Of a DNA stretch of 64,000 nt, positions 49,997 to 62,989 are shown one piece after another. The first letter of the stretch is position 1, and every line of letters begins with the position of its first letter. The stretch covers positions 33,173,208 to 33,237,207 of the forward strand of contig CM068314.1 of assembly GCA_034766995.1 (NCBI GenBank), given 5' to 3'. The notes beneath the pieces were generated by a model. It saw only the letters and a list, made by a program, of their open reading frames with translations, did not search any database and was not told the DNA's origin. The DNA comes from Acanthacorydalis orientalis (Eukaryota > Arthropoda > Insecta > Megaloptera > Corydalidae). A program made the translations under genes and the position numbers.

Positions 49997-51087
49997 GTAA
50001 GACTCAAAAATAAACAAATAAATAGATGAAATCAAAATATTACAATATAAAAAAATATATGGAAAAGGTATGCAATACACCATTAAATTTGAAAGATATT
50101 ATATTCAGTAGTGGACTATCAAAAATTAAATAAGATAATAATGAAATTCAGTAAACCCGTTTAAAATATAAACACCTTTAAGATTTATTTCTTCCTGTAT
50201 TATCGAAATATGTGGAAGAACGAGGCACTGGTTGTTCAAATTGAAATAAGTTTTTATCCAGCAATGTGTTTTCAAACACTTAATAAGATATTAATAACAA
50301 TATCCTGAAAACCTATTCATTTATAACCGAATTTGATAAATATTTCAGTTTATACTATCTTAAAATTACTTTATAAAAATAGATAATAAACATTAATATC
50401 GAGAAAAGTATTTCCTTTTTTACTAAAACAAAATGTGATATTCTATACTGAGAACTATACAAAAATACATTCAGTTCGTGAGTGAAACATAATCTATTTC
50501 ATTACAGTGTATAGAAAATTGATTCACTTTACTTAAAGAAAATATATAACACTCAACATAGATTCTTATCGTATTCCATTTAACACTCTCTTAATAGACT
50601 ATACGAAAGCATCAACTATAGTTCAGTTTTATATTTTGTGTATAAAAATTCATAAATATTTCGTTTTCTGAAAACAATCTGTTACTAAACAATTATAAAC
50701 AAACGGAAATACTCTGATTTTTATATTGCAATAAAGAAAAAAACGTTATATTTAAAAACCCCAATCAATCAATAAAATGAAATAGGAATGAAATTATTAA
50801 TGAACCACCGTTCTGCCTTGATTTATAATTAATCATAAATAAAAGTAATTTTCTCAAAAATATCCAATTTGTAATGGTTGTACAAAATTTTTTTCCAAAA
50901 ATTTCAAAAAATGCTGTACATTTCAATAATAACGTTTTAACACACTCATCTTCACATATTACTTTATATTGAGTCATAGTTATCAAATAACTATAATATT
51001 TTTTTAAAACATTATAGTTTACATAACGTTTACAGCTTAATTACACTATTTTCTTTAAGTAAAAAGTGTATAACAAACTATTGTATA

Positions 51088-51635
51088 TTAGGCTGGTAGA
51101 AAAATAATTGCGATTTATATACATTTTAAGTTTTTTTTTGATTTTCCTAGCTGTTTAAATGAAGCTGTTCCAGAACTATTGGATGACTAACGCATAACTT
51201 TTTTGCAAGATCTCGAATTGTCGTTCATGGTTCTGATTCAGCTAACGCCATCAGTTGGTCGTTATGAACTGAAGAAGGGCGCCCGTGACTTTCTTTATAT
51301 TCAAGACTCTCGTATCCAGCACGAAATTTTTAAAACCACCATTGCACCATAAGTTCCTTAATACTACCCACACCAAAAGTATAGTTTTGTTTACGAGCAA
51401 TTTCTGCTACTTTACTACCCGTTTTGAAGTCAGACAAAAAATTAGTCTTATTTGCTTCTTTTCCATCTTTACCTCAATAGCCCAATTTAAATCAAAATTA
51501 ATCATAAAAACAAAGCCGATGTTACCAAAATACAGATATAATATTAACATAAATACGATGAAATGACATTTTCACTGAAGAAAATTAAGGTTAGAATTCA
51601 GAAAACAAAAAACGCATTATTTTTCTACCACCTAA
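51088..51635 (-). mobile_element. mariner-derived MITE, copy 5 of 5
   Basis: This 548-bp element has TA duplications at 51086-51087 and 51636-51637 and cecropia-like termini. On the minus strand the transposase N-terminus reads GSKVAEIARKQNYTFGVGS, then EDTRVLNIKKVTGALLQFI-type frames (altered), NDQLMALAESEP and LAKKLCVSHPIVLEQ. It then jumps at the AGGAAAATCAAAAA tract to the 3' end. The junction matches copies 1 and 3. Frames are broken. Confidence 0.9.
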
Positions 51636-51637
51636 TA

Positions 51638-52126
51638 GAATACATCTCTAGTGTTTATAAATATAACATAATGCAATCAACTGTTTTTAGCTATTATAAT
51701 ACTGTGTTGAAGAGATTTAAACCAATATTAAACTTATATTCATATGCCTTATAATCTATAAATAATAATTAAATTGTTCTATGCGAATGCTGCAAGTCGC
51801 GTGCGCCAAGTTTAGATAACGCAATAAATATAATAACTAAATTACAGGTAATTTATAGACTAATTTTCATAACAGTTAACAATTTCATCATATACGAATA
51901 TTCTCTTACTTTTCTGAATAAAATATATACTGATAATTTTTTAAAAAAAAAACGGTTGCTTAATTTTATTTAATAGAAATATAAGAAAATAAACCGAAAT
52001 TTAACAGTAAAAGTACACTTTTAAATGCAAGAATTATTAAAAGGTTTGATCTTTGTAACATAGCACCTGTCATAAAACTTCCTGTCGTATGCAGATGTAT
52101 CTTATTTAATTGTTTTTTAGAACTCG

Positions 52127-52196
<70 letters not shown>

Positions 52197-52640
52197 AAGG
52201 AAATCGAACAATAATTGCTAATATCAAGAGGAAATTAAAATTAAAACTAATTATTCAATTATATACGAATAAAAAACTAAAATTTCATGAACGTATTAAT
52301 ATTTTATTATTATATTAAACCTACTAATACATAAAAATAATATATATATACACACATAAGTAAAAACATGCAGAATATTTTCTGTAAACATTTTGTAAAA
52401 ACACTTGGGAAAAAATTAAGCAATAACATACAACAGAATAGATAGCTCTATTTAAAATATTTAAATAACACTTTTCCTAAACATAAATACCAAAAATAAA
52501 ACTATTCAGTTCTAGAATATAAATAAAATTATACTATAACTACAAATTTTGATGAAATTTTAAATTTTATATTTTACCAATATAGAAATTTTTGAATTAT
52601 ACTGCAAACATTTTCAAAAATTAAACTCTCTTAAATATTA
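51638..52640. other. AT-rich non-coding DNA
   Basis: A TA/TG array at 52131-52194. No gene is recognised. Confidence 0.6.
52131..52194. repeat. compound (TA)n(TG)n microsatellite
   Basis: A TA array of about 34 bp passes into a TG array of about 29 bp. Confidence 0.95.
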
Positions 52641-52643
52641 TCT

Positions 52644-52736
52644 TACTGGTCTTAGTCCTGTTAAATCACTTGTGTGAAATATTTTGTTACCACTACAAAA
52701 TACAACACAAATGATTCGACAGGACCAAAACCAGTA
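52644..52736. ncRNA. 93-nt hairpin: candidate microRNA precursor or foldback MITE
   Basis: The left arm begins TACTGGTCTTAGTCCTGTTA and the right arm, read inverted, begins TACTGGTTTTGGTCCTGTCG. The two arms continue to pair with few mismatches to a 7-nt loop near 52688-52694. The arms are 42-44 nt with about five mismatches, mostly C/T or A/G transitions, and one 2-nt bulge. Size and loop fit an animal pre-miRNA. I recognise no known mature miRNA in it. A tiny foldback element that decayed by transitions is the main alternative, but no clear target duplication is visible. Confidence 0.4.
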
Positions 52737-52739
52737 GAC

Positions 52740-54711
52740 AACGGTGGATCCAAGGAGGATAATGGATATTTATCACGTCTCTATAAACAAAAAAATGTCT
52801 CTGCATAACAATTAATAATATAGATCAACATTGTCATATTTTTATAATGAAAAATCATTTTATTACTTAATATTGAATAATCTCTTTTCGGTACATATAT
52901 ATATATATATATATATGTATCTATGTGTGTATGTACATATCTTTTAAGCATACAGAATAGATCCGCCATATCAGTAGAACAATACACCAATGCAATCACC
53001 AATATAAAAACAGACAATTATAATTAAAATGACCTTAAAATAATTAATCGTAAAAAATGTATTTCTTAATATTACAAAAATAATCAAAATACCACTCACT
53101 TATATTAGTAAACTTACATTAGGAACTCTAGAACAGATGTATGTTTTCACGCCACCAACATGAAAGAAAATTTTATTATGGGCGTGTTTAGATCTATTAC
53201 GCTTTGATCAGTTTCTTTACGTTGGCGGTTTGTTTAAATTAATTCAAATATTTACAGTAATACTTTATAGTTTCTGAGAATGTTTAGATCTCAATTCGTA
53301 TTTGTTATCATTAAGAATATTTTGTGAACGAGAATTATAATTCAGAAAAAAAATATTAAAAACTGTTCAAAATGTACACAAATAGTATGAATTGTTCGTG
53401 TCACTATTTTTGAAATTATATAAATTATTTTATTTTACAATAAATATAAAATTAACTATTTTATTGAACATTTAAACAAACTTGTGCATAACTACATGAC
53501 TAATTATAATTAATGCAAACATACTTTTACCTAAGTGGTAAAAATACATGCGATATACACATTTTTCATATAATTTTATTTAATGTGAATTCCTCACGCA
53601 TATTTAGATTTTTTTATAGGTTCACTAGAGAAAATTTATTGGCTATATAAACAGATTAAGGAACGTGAAGAAATAGCTTTACAACAAATACATATAATTT
53701 CAAAAACATAAATTTAACAAAAATGGAGAAAATTAAATAATCAACGAAGAAGTTCAATCGTAAATATAAACATATAGATTTTTTTTCATGAAGTATTTAA
53801 AGCGAAATATGTCCAACTAGAAAAAGACAACAGATTGATATTATTCATTTTACGAATGATTATTAAAATTCGTTTAAAATGAATGAAAATATTGATTTCT
53901 AAAGTTTCCTTTAAATATACCTTACTTAGAATTTGGTATCAGGCAGTGCAACATTTAATATGTAAATATTTTGTGTCTATACCTTTATCAGAAGTTATTA
54001 GTCGGTCATTAATATTTATAGTCTTTTCGAGTGCATATTTTTTTATTTATTTTCATCACGTTATTTATATTTACATATTTTTAGACTTGGTATTTATAAA
54101 AATAGATCTATGACATTTATTACCTTATCTTGTATTGTATGATAATTTTCTCTTGCATAATTATGTAGTTTAAGAATATGTTGTATTTATGGTGTACTTA
54201 AAAAGCGTTTCATTTTTTTATTACTGCAAATGTGTTTTCCTACAGACTGTAAATCTCATTTAAGCTCTTTTAGATTTGCAGAAAAGCAAACATAATTGAA
54301 CAATTTTTGTATTTTAAACTTTTGAAATTTTAAGATCTGTTAAATATTTAAATTTAGTAACTGTATTCCGTTATAAACAATTATTAATTTCTATTATACT
54401 GAAAAATTGACGAATTTACACACATACAATTAGTTTTGACCTTTTTTCATTCTAAACAATAAAATATCTAAGTATTAATCAGTGTATATAATTAACACTT
54501 AACGTGGTCGTTGCACGCTATTTTAAAATTTCATAACTGTTATGGTCTGGAGGCAATAATTCGAAAACACGTATAAAAAATATATACAGAGTTTTTAATG
54601 ATGATTAAAATTACAAAAGAATAGTAACAAATTACATGCGAATAAAAACGGTTTTCAAAAATACGTTACAAAACGGGATCAATTTAACATTTTTTTACAA
54701 TTCTTTTAAGA

Positions 54712-54752
<41 letters not shown>

Positions 54753-55155
54753 CATGATTCAAAATTCTCACAACTCAGAATGTAAATAATTATGTTTTTG
54801 TTTCAACTTAGCAAAATCAAATACGGATTATAACGTTGGCTGCATTGGCTCCTCTAATATATGTAAGACTGTTTTGTTAAATATTCAACAAACATGCTGA
54901 GAAGAGTTTGTTCTTGTATTTAAAAGAATAATATCACTTTCAGTATCTATTATAACTCTTTGTTAAAAATTTCCAAACGTAAATTGATATGATTGTGCGA
55001 ATTTTTAATCGCATTTTATAACTTTATTTAATAAATAGTCCAACAAAATTAATAAATATGAAGCAAAATTAATATCATATTTGTGGTACTAATGACTCAT
55101 ACTAGAATTTTTCATGCTCTTAATAATCAATTTTAATTTTATTTAAAAAACATTA
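52740..55155. other. AT-rich non-coding DNA
   Basis: Short TA arrays at 52894-52917 and 54716-54747. No gene is recognised. A less AT-rich patch at 53120-53240 has no open frame of note. Confidence 0.6.
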
Positions 55156-55157
55156 AC

Positions 55158-55159
55158 TT

Positions 55160-55219
<60 letters not shown>
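55158..55219. repeat. compound (CT)n(TA)n microsatellite
   Basis: A CT array of about 27 bp passes into a TA array of about 33 bp. Confidence 0.95.
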
Positions 55220-55221
<2 letters not shown>

Positions 55222-55225
<4 letters not shown>

Positions 55226-55593
55226 ACAATACACGAATTATCAATAATTGTAACAAATATATCAAAATCCAATATTTGTTTATAATTAAGATTGTATAAT
55301 GAATGGAAAACTCTATAAAAAGGTACAGAGAGAACAAAACGAGAAAAAAATAAAATATCAAACACATTTTATTTTTCTAAGTATATTTATATATAAATTA
55401 TTCCGAAGTAACAATTTTTAAAATTGAAATAAATACTAATTTAAAAAAGTTTATAGTAAAAAATAAAACATGATCTTTTTGAATAAACATTAAAATAAAA
55501 AATGTGTGAAAGTCATCAGATATTTATTAATATTCTTTTTGGAATTGAAGTTACACATCATTAAATTTATTACCGAATATTAATTATTTTTGT

Positions 55594-55595
<2 letters not shown>
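55222..55595. other. AT-rich non-coding DNA
   Basis: Nothing recognisable is seen between the two microsatellites. Confidence 0.6.

Positions 55596-55597
<2 letters not shown>

Positions 55598-55687
<90 letters not shown>
55598..55687. repeat. (TA)n microsatellite, about 90 bp
   Basis: An uninterrupted TA array, with a few TG units shortly after it. Confidence 0.95.
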
Positions 55688-55691
<4 letters not shown>

Positions 55692-55809
55692 TTATATGTA
55701 TGTGTGTGTGTTGGTATGTTTGTATATATCTATGGATATTTACACATATGGTAGCACATGTTAAACGTAAAATACAATAATAGTGAATTTCTTTTGACCG
55801 GTCAATTAC

Positions 55810-56035
55810 CTAGCACAACGTAAACGAAGGATTCTATTTGTAGATTAATATGCAAAGCATATGCAGTTATTTGAGCCCTGCTTATTATATAAGATAAAGA
55901 TGAATCTGTTGATTTATCTATATCTACATAGGTTTCTGTATATTTTTTCACACAGTACAAAGTAATATTACCGGATAGTTCACTTCCACTACAACCATCT
56001 AATGAATCCGATGCGACATAGTGACTATTTCCCAT
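55810..56035 (-). CDS. candidate first coding exon, unknown protein
   Basis: A minus-strand frame opens with ATG at 56035 and stays open for 75 codons to a splice donor CTAG/GTAATT at 55810/55809. The donor splits a Gly codon (phase 1), and the unspliced frame would stop two codons later. Residues begin MGNSHYVASDSLDGCSGSEL and end AYALHINLQIESFVYVVL. Composition is balanced and acidic-to-polar at the start, then amphipathic. It is not the Tyr-Ile or Lys-Asn runs that AT-rich noise gives. There are no obvious signal peptide, membrane segment or known motifs. A first exon of a host gene transcribed leftwards with long introns is the simplest reading. I do not recognise the protein. Chance openness is possible. 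Confidence 0.35.
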
Positions 56036-56451
56036 ACAAACAGACCATGACCAGACAACTGCTCAAGACATACAGGTATAACTAACTAGAACATATGGAC
56101 TATTTTTTATATATCTATTACATAACTACAAAGCATGACGTTGAAAAGAATAATTTTTGTATAAAACAATTATTCTATGGAATAACGTGAGCTTGGAGTG
56201 TGTTTAATTACTCACTAAATCAAGTAATTTATACAATTTAATGTCTATTCTCCGAATGTAAATTGTCGGTATGGAATAGTAAAAATGAAGATAAGTGTTT
56301 CTTTTCGGTAAATTTGAAATGAATTGGATAAACTAAAGAAGGCATGAATTATTTATTGACTACATCTATCAATAACTCTCATAAAAAGTTAATTAAACAT
56401 GAAAGTTTAAAAAGTTTTAATTTTTTATATAATTTCAATAAAATAATATTG

Positions 56452-56486
<35 letters not shown>

Positions 56487-56925
56487 GATGTACGTAAATG
56501 TAAAAACAGGAAATGCTTGTTAAATATAACATTGATTTTCCATAAGAGTTAAGTGATAAGATCTGACTAATGTGTTCAGTAGACTGAACCAAACATATGA
56601 TATTTTAGGTAAAAGAACTCTACATTTTGTCATTTCTATGAAAGTAAAAAGATAGATTTTATCAGTTAATTTTTGACCACATTTTTATTTAGTAGATATG
56701 TTAACAATATAAATGTTTTACTTTGATATGTATATTCAATTCATTTTAACATTGACTTTTTTAAAAGAAATAATTCATATTTTAATATAGAGTACCTAAA
56801 CATATTCATATAGTATTAATAATATATCTGATAAAAAAACTTATTTTTAATTATTTAGTTTGATTATTGTAACGCTAACACAAAATTTATATGTTTTTAA
56901 TAATAATAATAATATCTATATCTAT

Positions 56926-56931
<6 letters not shown>

Positions 56932-56972
<41 letters not shown>
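56932..56972. repeat. (TA)n microsatellite
   Basis: A TA array of about 41 bp. Confidence 0.95.
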
Positions 56973-56976
<4 letters not shown>

Positions 56977-57392
56977 ATTCTTGAACATATGAAAGAAATG
57001 TAACATTTTATATGAAAATTAAATTCATTTGAATGGTATAAGTGCTAAATTAATATTAAAAAAATACATTTCACATAAATAACCACAAAGAGGTCATAAA
57101 AAATGAAAAATATCTAAAGATAAAAATTATATAAAATAATTGTTCTCGATTTTCTGATACCGGCGTTTAAACATGGAAAAAAACATAAAAAATATTTCGA
57201 TTCAAACATTAAACTAATAAAATATATTTAAATAATTGTCAGTATATTTAATTTACAATAGATAATTGGAAAACACATTTATCAATTGTTTACTCGTTAT
57301 TACAAAAATGGTTGAAATGGATGAACGAAAAATAATATTAGAAAATTTATTTAAAATAAACATTTAAAAATTATTTCATGTATAAATATATT

Positions 57393-57396
<4 letters not shown>

Positions 57397-57444
<48 letters not shown>
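57397..57444. repeat. (TA)n microsatellite
   Basis: A TA array of about 48 bp. Confidence 0.95.
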
Positions 57445-57446
<2 letters not shown>

Positions 57447-57562
57447 CAAAGAGATATGTACTTATTTATAATTCTAGAATAAACTTTTGGATTAACAGAA
57501 TGGATAAACTTTTATTTACTTACACGCAAGCATATATATAATGCTAACATATATACATATAA

Positions 57563-57567
<5 letters not shown>

Positions 57568-57610
<43 letters not shown>
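57568..57610. repeat. (TA)n microsatellite
   Basis: A TA array of about 43 bp. Confidence 0.95.
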
Positions 57611-57922
57611 CATGATATATTTCAATTATAATCATTATAAAATATTGAGAAAATACCATGATCATATCGATCACTATTAATCAATGAAGCATAATTCATA
57701 TTGACTACCAAAAAAACAATATTGTTTTTTAGTATAATAGTTAAATAATTCCGAGTTTATATCATCAGTAACAGTAACATACATATATATATATATATAC
57801 AACGAAGAAAGCATATCGTTTAAAAAATATATACAAAAATCGTAACGTTTAAAATTTTTTAAATTATTTAAAAAATATTCTCTACGAAAAAAATATTTAT
57901 TATTATTTCTAATAGTATTATT

Positions 57923-57924
<2 letters not shown>

Positions 57925-57965
<41 letters not shown>
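57925..57965. repeat. (TA)n microsatellite
   Basis: A TA array of about 41 bp. Confidence 0.95.
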
Positions 57966-57968
<3 letters not shown>

Positions 57969-58789
57969 CATGCTCGTGTGGGCGTGTTTTGTATTCAAAT
58001 ATTGAGTTTATAATTAGTGTAAATGAGAGGGAAAGTATAATCATTACATTGATCGCTATTGATTACTCTCATTTTCAGTTGTCGGAGAAATATGTCTATA
58101 TAATATATTATTGGCATTTAATATAAAAACAAAATAAATGTATTACTATTATTCATAGTTCAATAACGATAAAGTATTTATATGCCATTTTTATTATCTT
58201 ACTTCATTAAAATAATTAGTTTCATTTTAAAACACAATTGACAAGGTACTATTTACATAAAATCACATTTTTAATGTATATATATATATAAGTGTATACC
58301 TATATCGTATTTGTAAATAATTGCAATCAAATACCTTTTTTTTTGAACAGGAACCTATTTTGTATTCCAGTATTCTTCAATATAAAACACACACGAAGTT
58401 AACGAATTTAAAATCACTTTCAGATATGCAACAGTGAATGACAAACACACGTCATGCGAAAAGTGAAAAACGCACACACTGTTATTGTCTGGAACACAAT
58501 TGTATTATTGAATTTGCAAATATTTTGAGGAGTGTATGTTCTTTTTTTAATTTATTTACTCGTGTACAATGTAATGCAGCACCATTACAACTAATTGTCT
58601 GTTTATCGTGTAATAAACACAACCACTATTGCTACAATTAATGATTCCATAGGATGTAAACAAAATAAGCAAAATACACTCTTATTGAAAATGTACAATA
58701 AGCATGTTTTCACCTGAGGAAGGTAAAAGGATGTATAATATTTATGTTGAAAACACCATGTGTAACTTAATAAAAATGTTTTGTTTTGG

Positions 58790-59180
58790 TCTGTTTTTTC
58801 AGTCAGACTGATCGAGTGTGAGAAAATATGAACTGTTTAGGTTCGGATGCGTTGACCGTCCGTGTCAGTGAACGTCCATTGCCCAACAAGCAACGAAACA
58901 ACGTATAGCGAGAAGCGGTTAGACCGCCACACTGATGTTTGGTCCTCTCTGGCAGTCTCGCCTGTCAATGCTTAGGACCAGCAAACCGGGCCGAGCTCAT
59001 CGAATGCGTTTGCCGGCCATCTCGCTCGTACACCTGCTGTAACTCATGCACACGTACTCACTTCACTCTCCACCCTTTTGAACTGCGATAGTATGCGCGC
59101 GACGTACTCCATTCTGTATCACTTGCCATTTCCAATTAAAGCCGCGCTTAATACAGGTACAACATATTCCATGCAATTGT
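58790..59180. promoter_or_regulatory. GC-rich island, candidate promoter and 5' exon
   Basis: With the island at 34160-34780, this is the strongest GC island in the window, with dense CpG (GCCGGCC, GCGCGCGACG, GCCGCGC). Initiator-like TCAGT motifs lie at 58799-58803 and 58865-58869, and a donor-like ACAG/GTACAA lies at 59156/59157. That would fit a non-coding first exon transcribed rightwards from about 58800 to 59156. No long open frame is present on either strand. In AT-rich insect genomes CpG-dense islands of this size often mark germline-unmethylated promoters, but this is inference from composition. Confidence 0.35.
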
Positions 59181-60238
59181 GTATGAACGACGAAACTATT
59201 ACAAAAAAGTCAGATCGGGTCAGGTCACGTTCTTATTGATATGTACGGTGCTGTGTCGAAATTTGTTTTCATTTATTTGAATAATATTAAGACACTTCTT
59301 TCTTTGCATATTCAAAATCACTTTGTGTTTTTCACACCGATTTGAAATGTACATTTTCTAAAAATTCATTAATGACGCTGTTAATATGAAATATTTTAAA
59401 ATATTTAAAATATTTTTTTTATTGTCAATAGAGTCGTTTTCTTCAAAAATATGAAAAATACAATAATAATCAAATTGAATTTGAGACATTAATTATGACT
59501 TTCTCCAACACATATCCGATATTAAAGGCTGTCTTTCTGTCTGTTTCCTACACATTCATCCTTTGACATATCGAAAACATAACAACGCCACTCTCAATTA
59601 TCTTGTAAGTAAGAACATATCCAGAAATATCTTTTAAATATACGGCAATTTATTCATATTATAATATCCAAATTTGCACTTAATTTTATATCACTAACTT
59701 TAAATATTTATAAAAACTCGAGTTTGTTCTTCAAATAAATTTCATAATATTCAGTACAACTTTCATAAAATAAATGTTTTTTCATATAAATTTGGTTCTA
59801 CGTATGAGGTTAAACAATTTTGACATAAAAAAAGTTTGATCCTTCTAATATGACGGTCTGGCTATGGGTCTCGATTACAATATGTTCATAATATAATTAT
59901 CCATGAATGATTTCAAAATAGCACTATAAAATTTAATAAATATAAGATGTTATACAAGATCAAAGAAGTTAATTGCTATTACATACGGTTAGATTGGAAT
60001 AAATGAGACAGAAGTTTCTAGATAATACAGAAAAATGAATTATTTCACTAGCAAACAAACCAGCACAGTATAAATATAAAATAAGAAATATGCAAATGAT
60101 GTTGCTAGATATCAAAAATGTACTATGAGGGTGAAATAAGTACATTAATTAGTACGAGAAACGAACAGCTTAGGCAGAAAGTAATTATTACACTCAAAAG
60201 AGTTCATTTACAATTAGGTCTATAGAAAGGTATTTCTA

Positions 60239-60245
<7 letters not shown>

Positions 60246-60302
<57 letters not shown>
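60246..60302. repeat. (TA)n microsatellite
   Basis: A TA array of about 57 bp. Confidence 0.95.
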
Positions 60303-60315
<13 letters not shown>

Positions 60316-60395
60316 CATAAATAATTTAACATTTTTTCTATGATGAAGATGCTTTATTTTTTTTAAAAAAAAAACATATTTAAAACACTACCGAT

Positions 60396-60403
<8 letters not shown>

Positions 60404-60461
<58 letters not shown>
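60404..60461. repeat. (TA)n microsatellite
   Basis: A TA array of about 58 bp. Confidence 0.95.
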
Positions 60462-60466
<5 letters not shown>

Positions 60467-60828
60467 CGGTATAATTTAAATAAAAGAACGAAACAAAAGA
60501 TTTATTTTTAGTGAGTAAAAAACTACCATATGAGAGGTTGTACAAACGTTCATATCAAATATTTTGTTTGGACTACTCTTGCTATTCAACCATGCCTACG
60601 TTGAACTAACGGTGTTCTCTGTTAATACTACTGATAAGCAGAGAAATTTTCATTATTTGAAAGTCGATCCTTAACTGTCATCAAATTTTACATGAAATCA
60701 GCAGAATCCTATGTACACATACACACACTATGATTTTCACTTGTCTACCAGAATTTTACACTAAAAGGGTAACCCATTCTATTTCGTTATCAAACAACTA
60801 AGGTGTATGAAATAAAGGTGTATATATG

Positions 60829-60863
<35 letters not shown>

Positions 60864-61668
60864 CTAGAGCATATATAAATTATGAATTTATCAATGTTGC
60901 CTTCCACTGAATGCGTATAAATTACAATTTGGATAGAATAATATGAACATGTTTCATATATGCATCTATATTTTATACCAATAAATTTTATAATAATATA
61001 TCATAATCAGATGTCATAACTGATTTAGAATCAAATATATATTAACTGTTTCATTTGAGGAACAATGAAAGAGTATTAAGTATTTTTAAAGTTGAAAATA
61101 TCGTTAAATGAAATTAATTAATTAATCAGCAATTAAAAGTGTGACTAAATTAAACAAAAAGTTAACATTTCACAAAATCCAGTTTTCTTTTATAATTTCA
61201 TAACTGTTTCAAATTTAATCAATTAAAGTTCATCAATATAAAGCATTCATAATAACAGTGAATATAATTACTCAATATAAGCTCAGTGCAAATATCTCAT
61301 AAAGGACATTGTTTTAATTCTTGCAGCTTCCATTTTATACCCCTGTTACTTATTACATTTAGAAAAATAAATAAATAAAATATATTTCAATGAAAAAATC
61401 ACACACTATTAAAATTGTCAAGGTTTAGGAGACAAATTTAAGAAACAAACGCAACATCTAAATCATGTTATAAAAGTAGATAATAATTTCAAAGTGATAT
61501 TTTTTTTAAAAAAATATTATAGTTATTCCTATGTTACTTAGATGATGGGATTGTTATTATAATAAGTATTAATAGATGAAAGTATCTTAATTTTATTTAT
61601 ACTCTGATTAAAAGTGATTGTTTTATTTTTATTATTAGGTTGCTTTATTTATAAGATAAATAATTATA

Positions 61669-62320
61669 CACATTGACGCCGAAGCGATTGGAGCCGCAAG
61701 ATTTCGACGTGGCGACGGGAAGATTTCGCGGTGTTTTGTTTCATTCGCATTACGTTTGAAAAAATTGATATAGCTTTTAAAATAAATAATATTTTTCAAG
61801 GAAATTTTGAGATATGTGGTAAATTAATTTATCGCATCATAATCTACACTTTTTAAAATGCAATTATCAGAGGTTCTTAACTTTTGTTAAAAATAAAAAA
61901 AACTATTTAATTTTTACAGTAACATGTCATAGTATTTCTTCTTTGTATGATTTTCTTATTTGTACGATTATCTGATCAAATGCACTGGGATTATTTGATT
62001 ATGACAAAGATAGAGACTCATGCCGTCTCTGATTGCATTCAGAAGAGAAGGACCAAGCGTCGAATTTCTAACACATCGATCGAATGTATATACAAGCTGC
62101 TATATCAATAATCAAGATATAAAAAAAAGTTGAAAATATATATATACATTTATTTCAGTTCTTGAAACTTCTATTTTGGTATTTATGCAGAGAGCTTGAC
62201 CAATTTATAGATTTTTTTAAAATTTATTATACATGAAAATCTCAACGACGTATTTTCGCGTCACCGGTGCTAAATAAAAGACACGGATGACTCGAAAATG
62301 CATCATTAGGCGCCAGTGTG
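61669..62320. mobile_element. possible degenerate piggyBac-like element
   Basis: The right end reads GGCGCCAGTGTG followed by TTAA (62321-62324). The left end CACATTGACGCC, preceded by TATA where TTAA would be expected, is its inverse with two mismatches. Each end adjoins a CG-rich block (61675-61735 and 62245-62315), while the interior is AT-rich with no transposase left. CACACTGGCGCC-type ends with TTAA would fit piggyBac. The mismatched left target makes this tentative. Confidence 0.4.
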
Positions 62321-62324
62321 TTAA

Positions 62325-62928
62325 ACAATAACTTCCTATTGTCATTTATATTAAATGTTCGTAATATTTTTTAATAAATTATTGTTAAAAAAAATAAATT
62401 ACTTAGAAAAATTGATAAAACTAAAGGTAACATTTTGAAGTGTTTAATACATATAAATATTTTATTGTTTTCAATATCTACAATGGTATCAATTAATAGC
62501 TATATATATATATATATATATACAACTCTATATTTTTTAATTAAAATATTTCTAAAAAAAATGATCTTACTTTAATTGAATTAACTCCAAATTAGTAATA
62601 AAAAATGTAGGTTTGAAATTAAGTAGTAGATTTGCGATTATATTTTATATCAGTTATTTATCGACTTATTTTTTCACATTAATTTTTTTTACACATCAAA
62701 ATAAAACTAAAAGATAATCAGTTAATTTAAATATCACTTTATAATTTCAGTCCTAATAATCAAATGAATTCTATTTTTTTCATTTTTAAACATATATCTT
62801 TTTTAACATAAAATTGTAATTATTTTCTAAATATGTAATTTGCAAGTAAACAGGATGATTAATATTTTTACAAGAATTAATACCCAAAACATGTATATAT
62901 AACAGGTAGACAAATACAATTTATATAC

Positions 62929-62989
<61 letters not shown>

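Larger units (their letters stand above)
49145..51085. other. AT-rich non-coding DNA
   Basis: TA array at 49335-49405 and (CA)n(TA)n at 49957-49996. No gene or other element is recognised. Confidence 0.6.
56040..58785. other. AT-rich non-coding DNA with microsatellites
   Basis: TA arrays lie at 56456-56482, 56932-56972, 57397-57444, 57568-57610, 57783-57800 and 57925-57965. The short plus-strand frame at 58438-58641 contains several Cys and His residues but no ordered zinc-finger spacing I trust. Confidence 0.55.
59185..61660. other. AT-rich non-coding DNA
   Basis: TA arrays at 60246-60302, 60404-60461 and 60834-60860. No gene is recognised. Confidence 0.6.

Noticed and set aside
51285..51566. 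93-codon plus-strand open frame
   Set aside because: It is antisense to the transposase N-terminus of MITE copy 5.
58438..58641. Small Cys/His-rich frame as a zinc-finger protein
   Set aside because: The Cys and His spacing does not follow any finger consensus, and the frame has no conserved context.
61636..61646. ATTAGGTTG as another mariner end
   Set aside because: The match to the mariner terminus stops after the first bases (GGTTGCTTT instead of GGTTGGTA), and no partner end follows.
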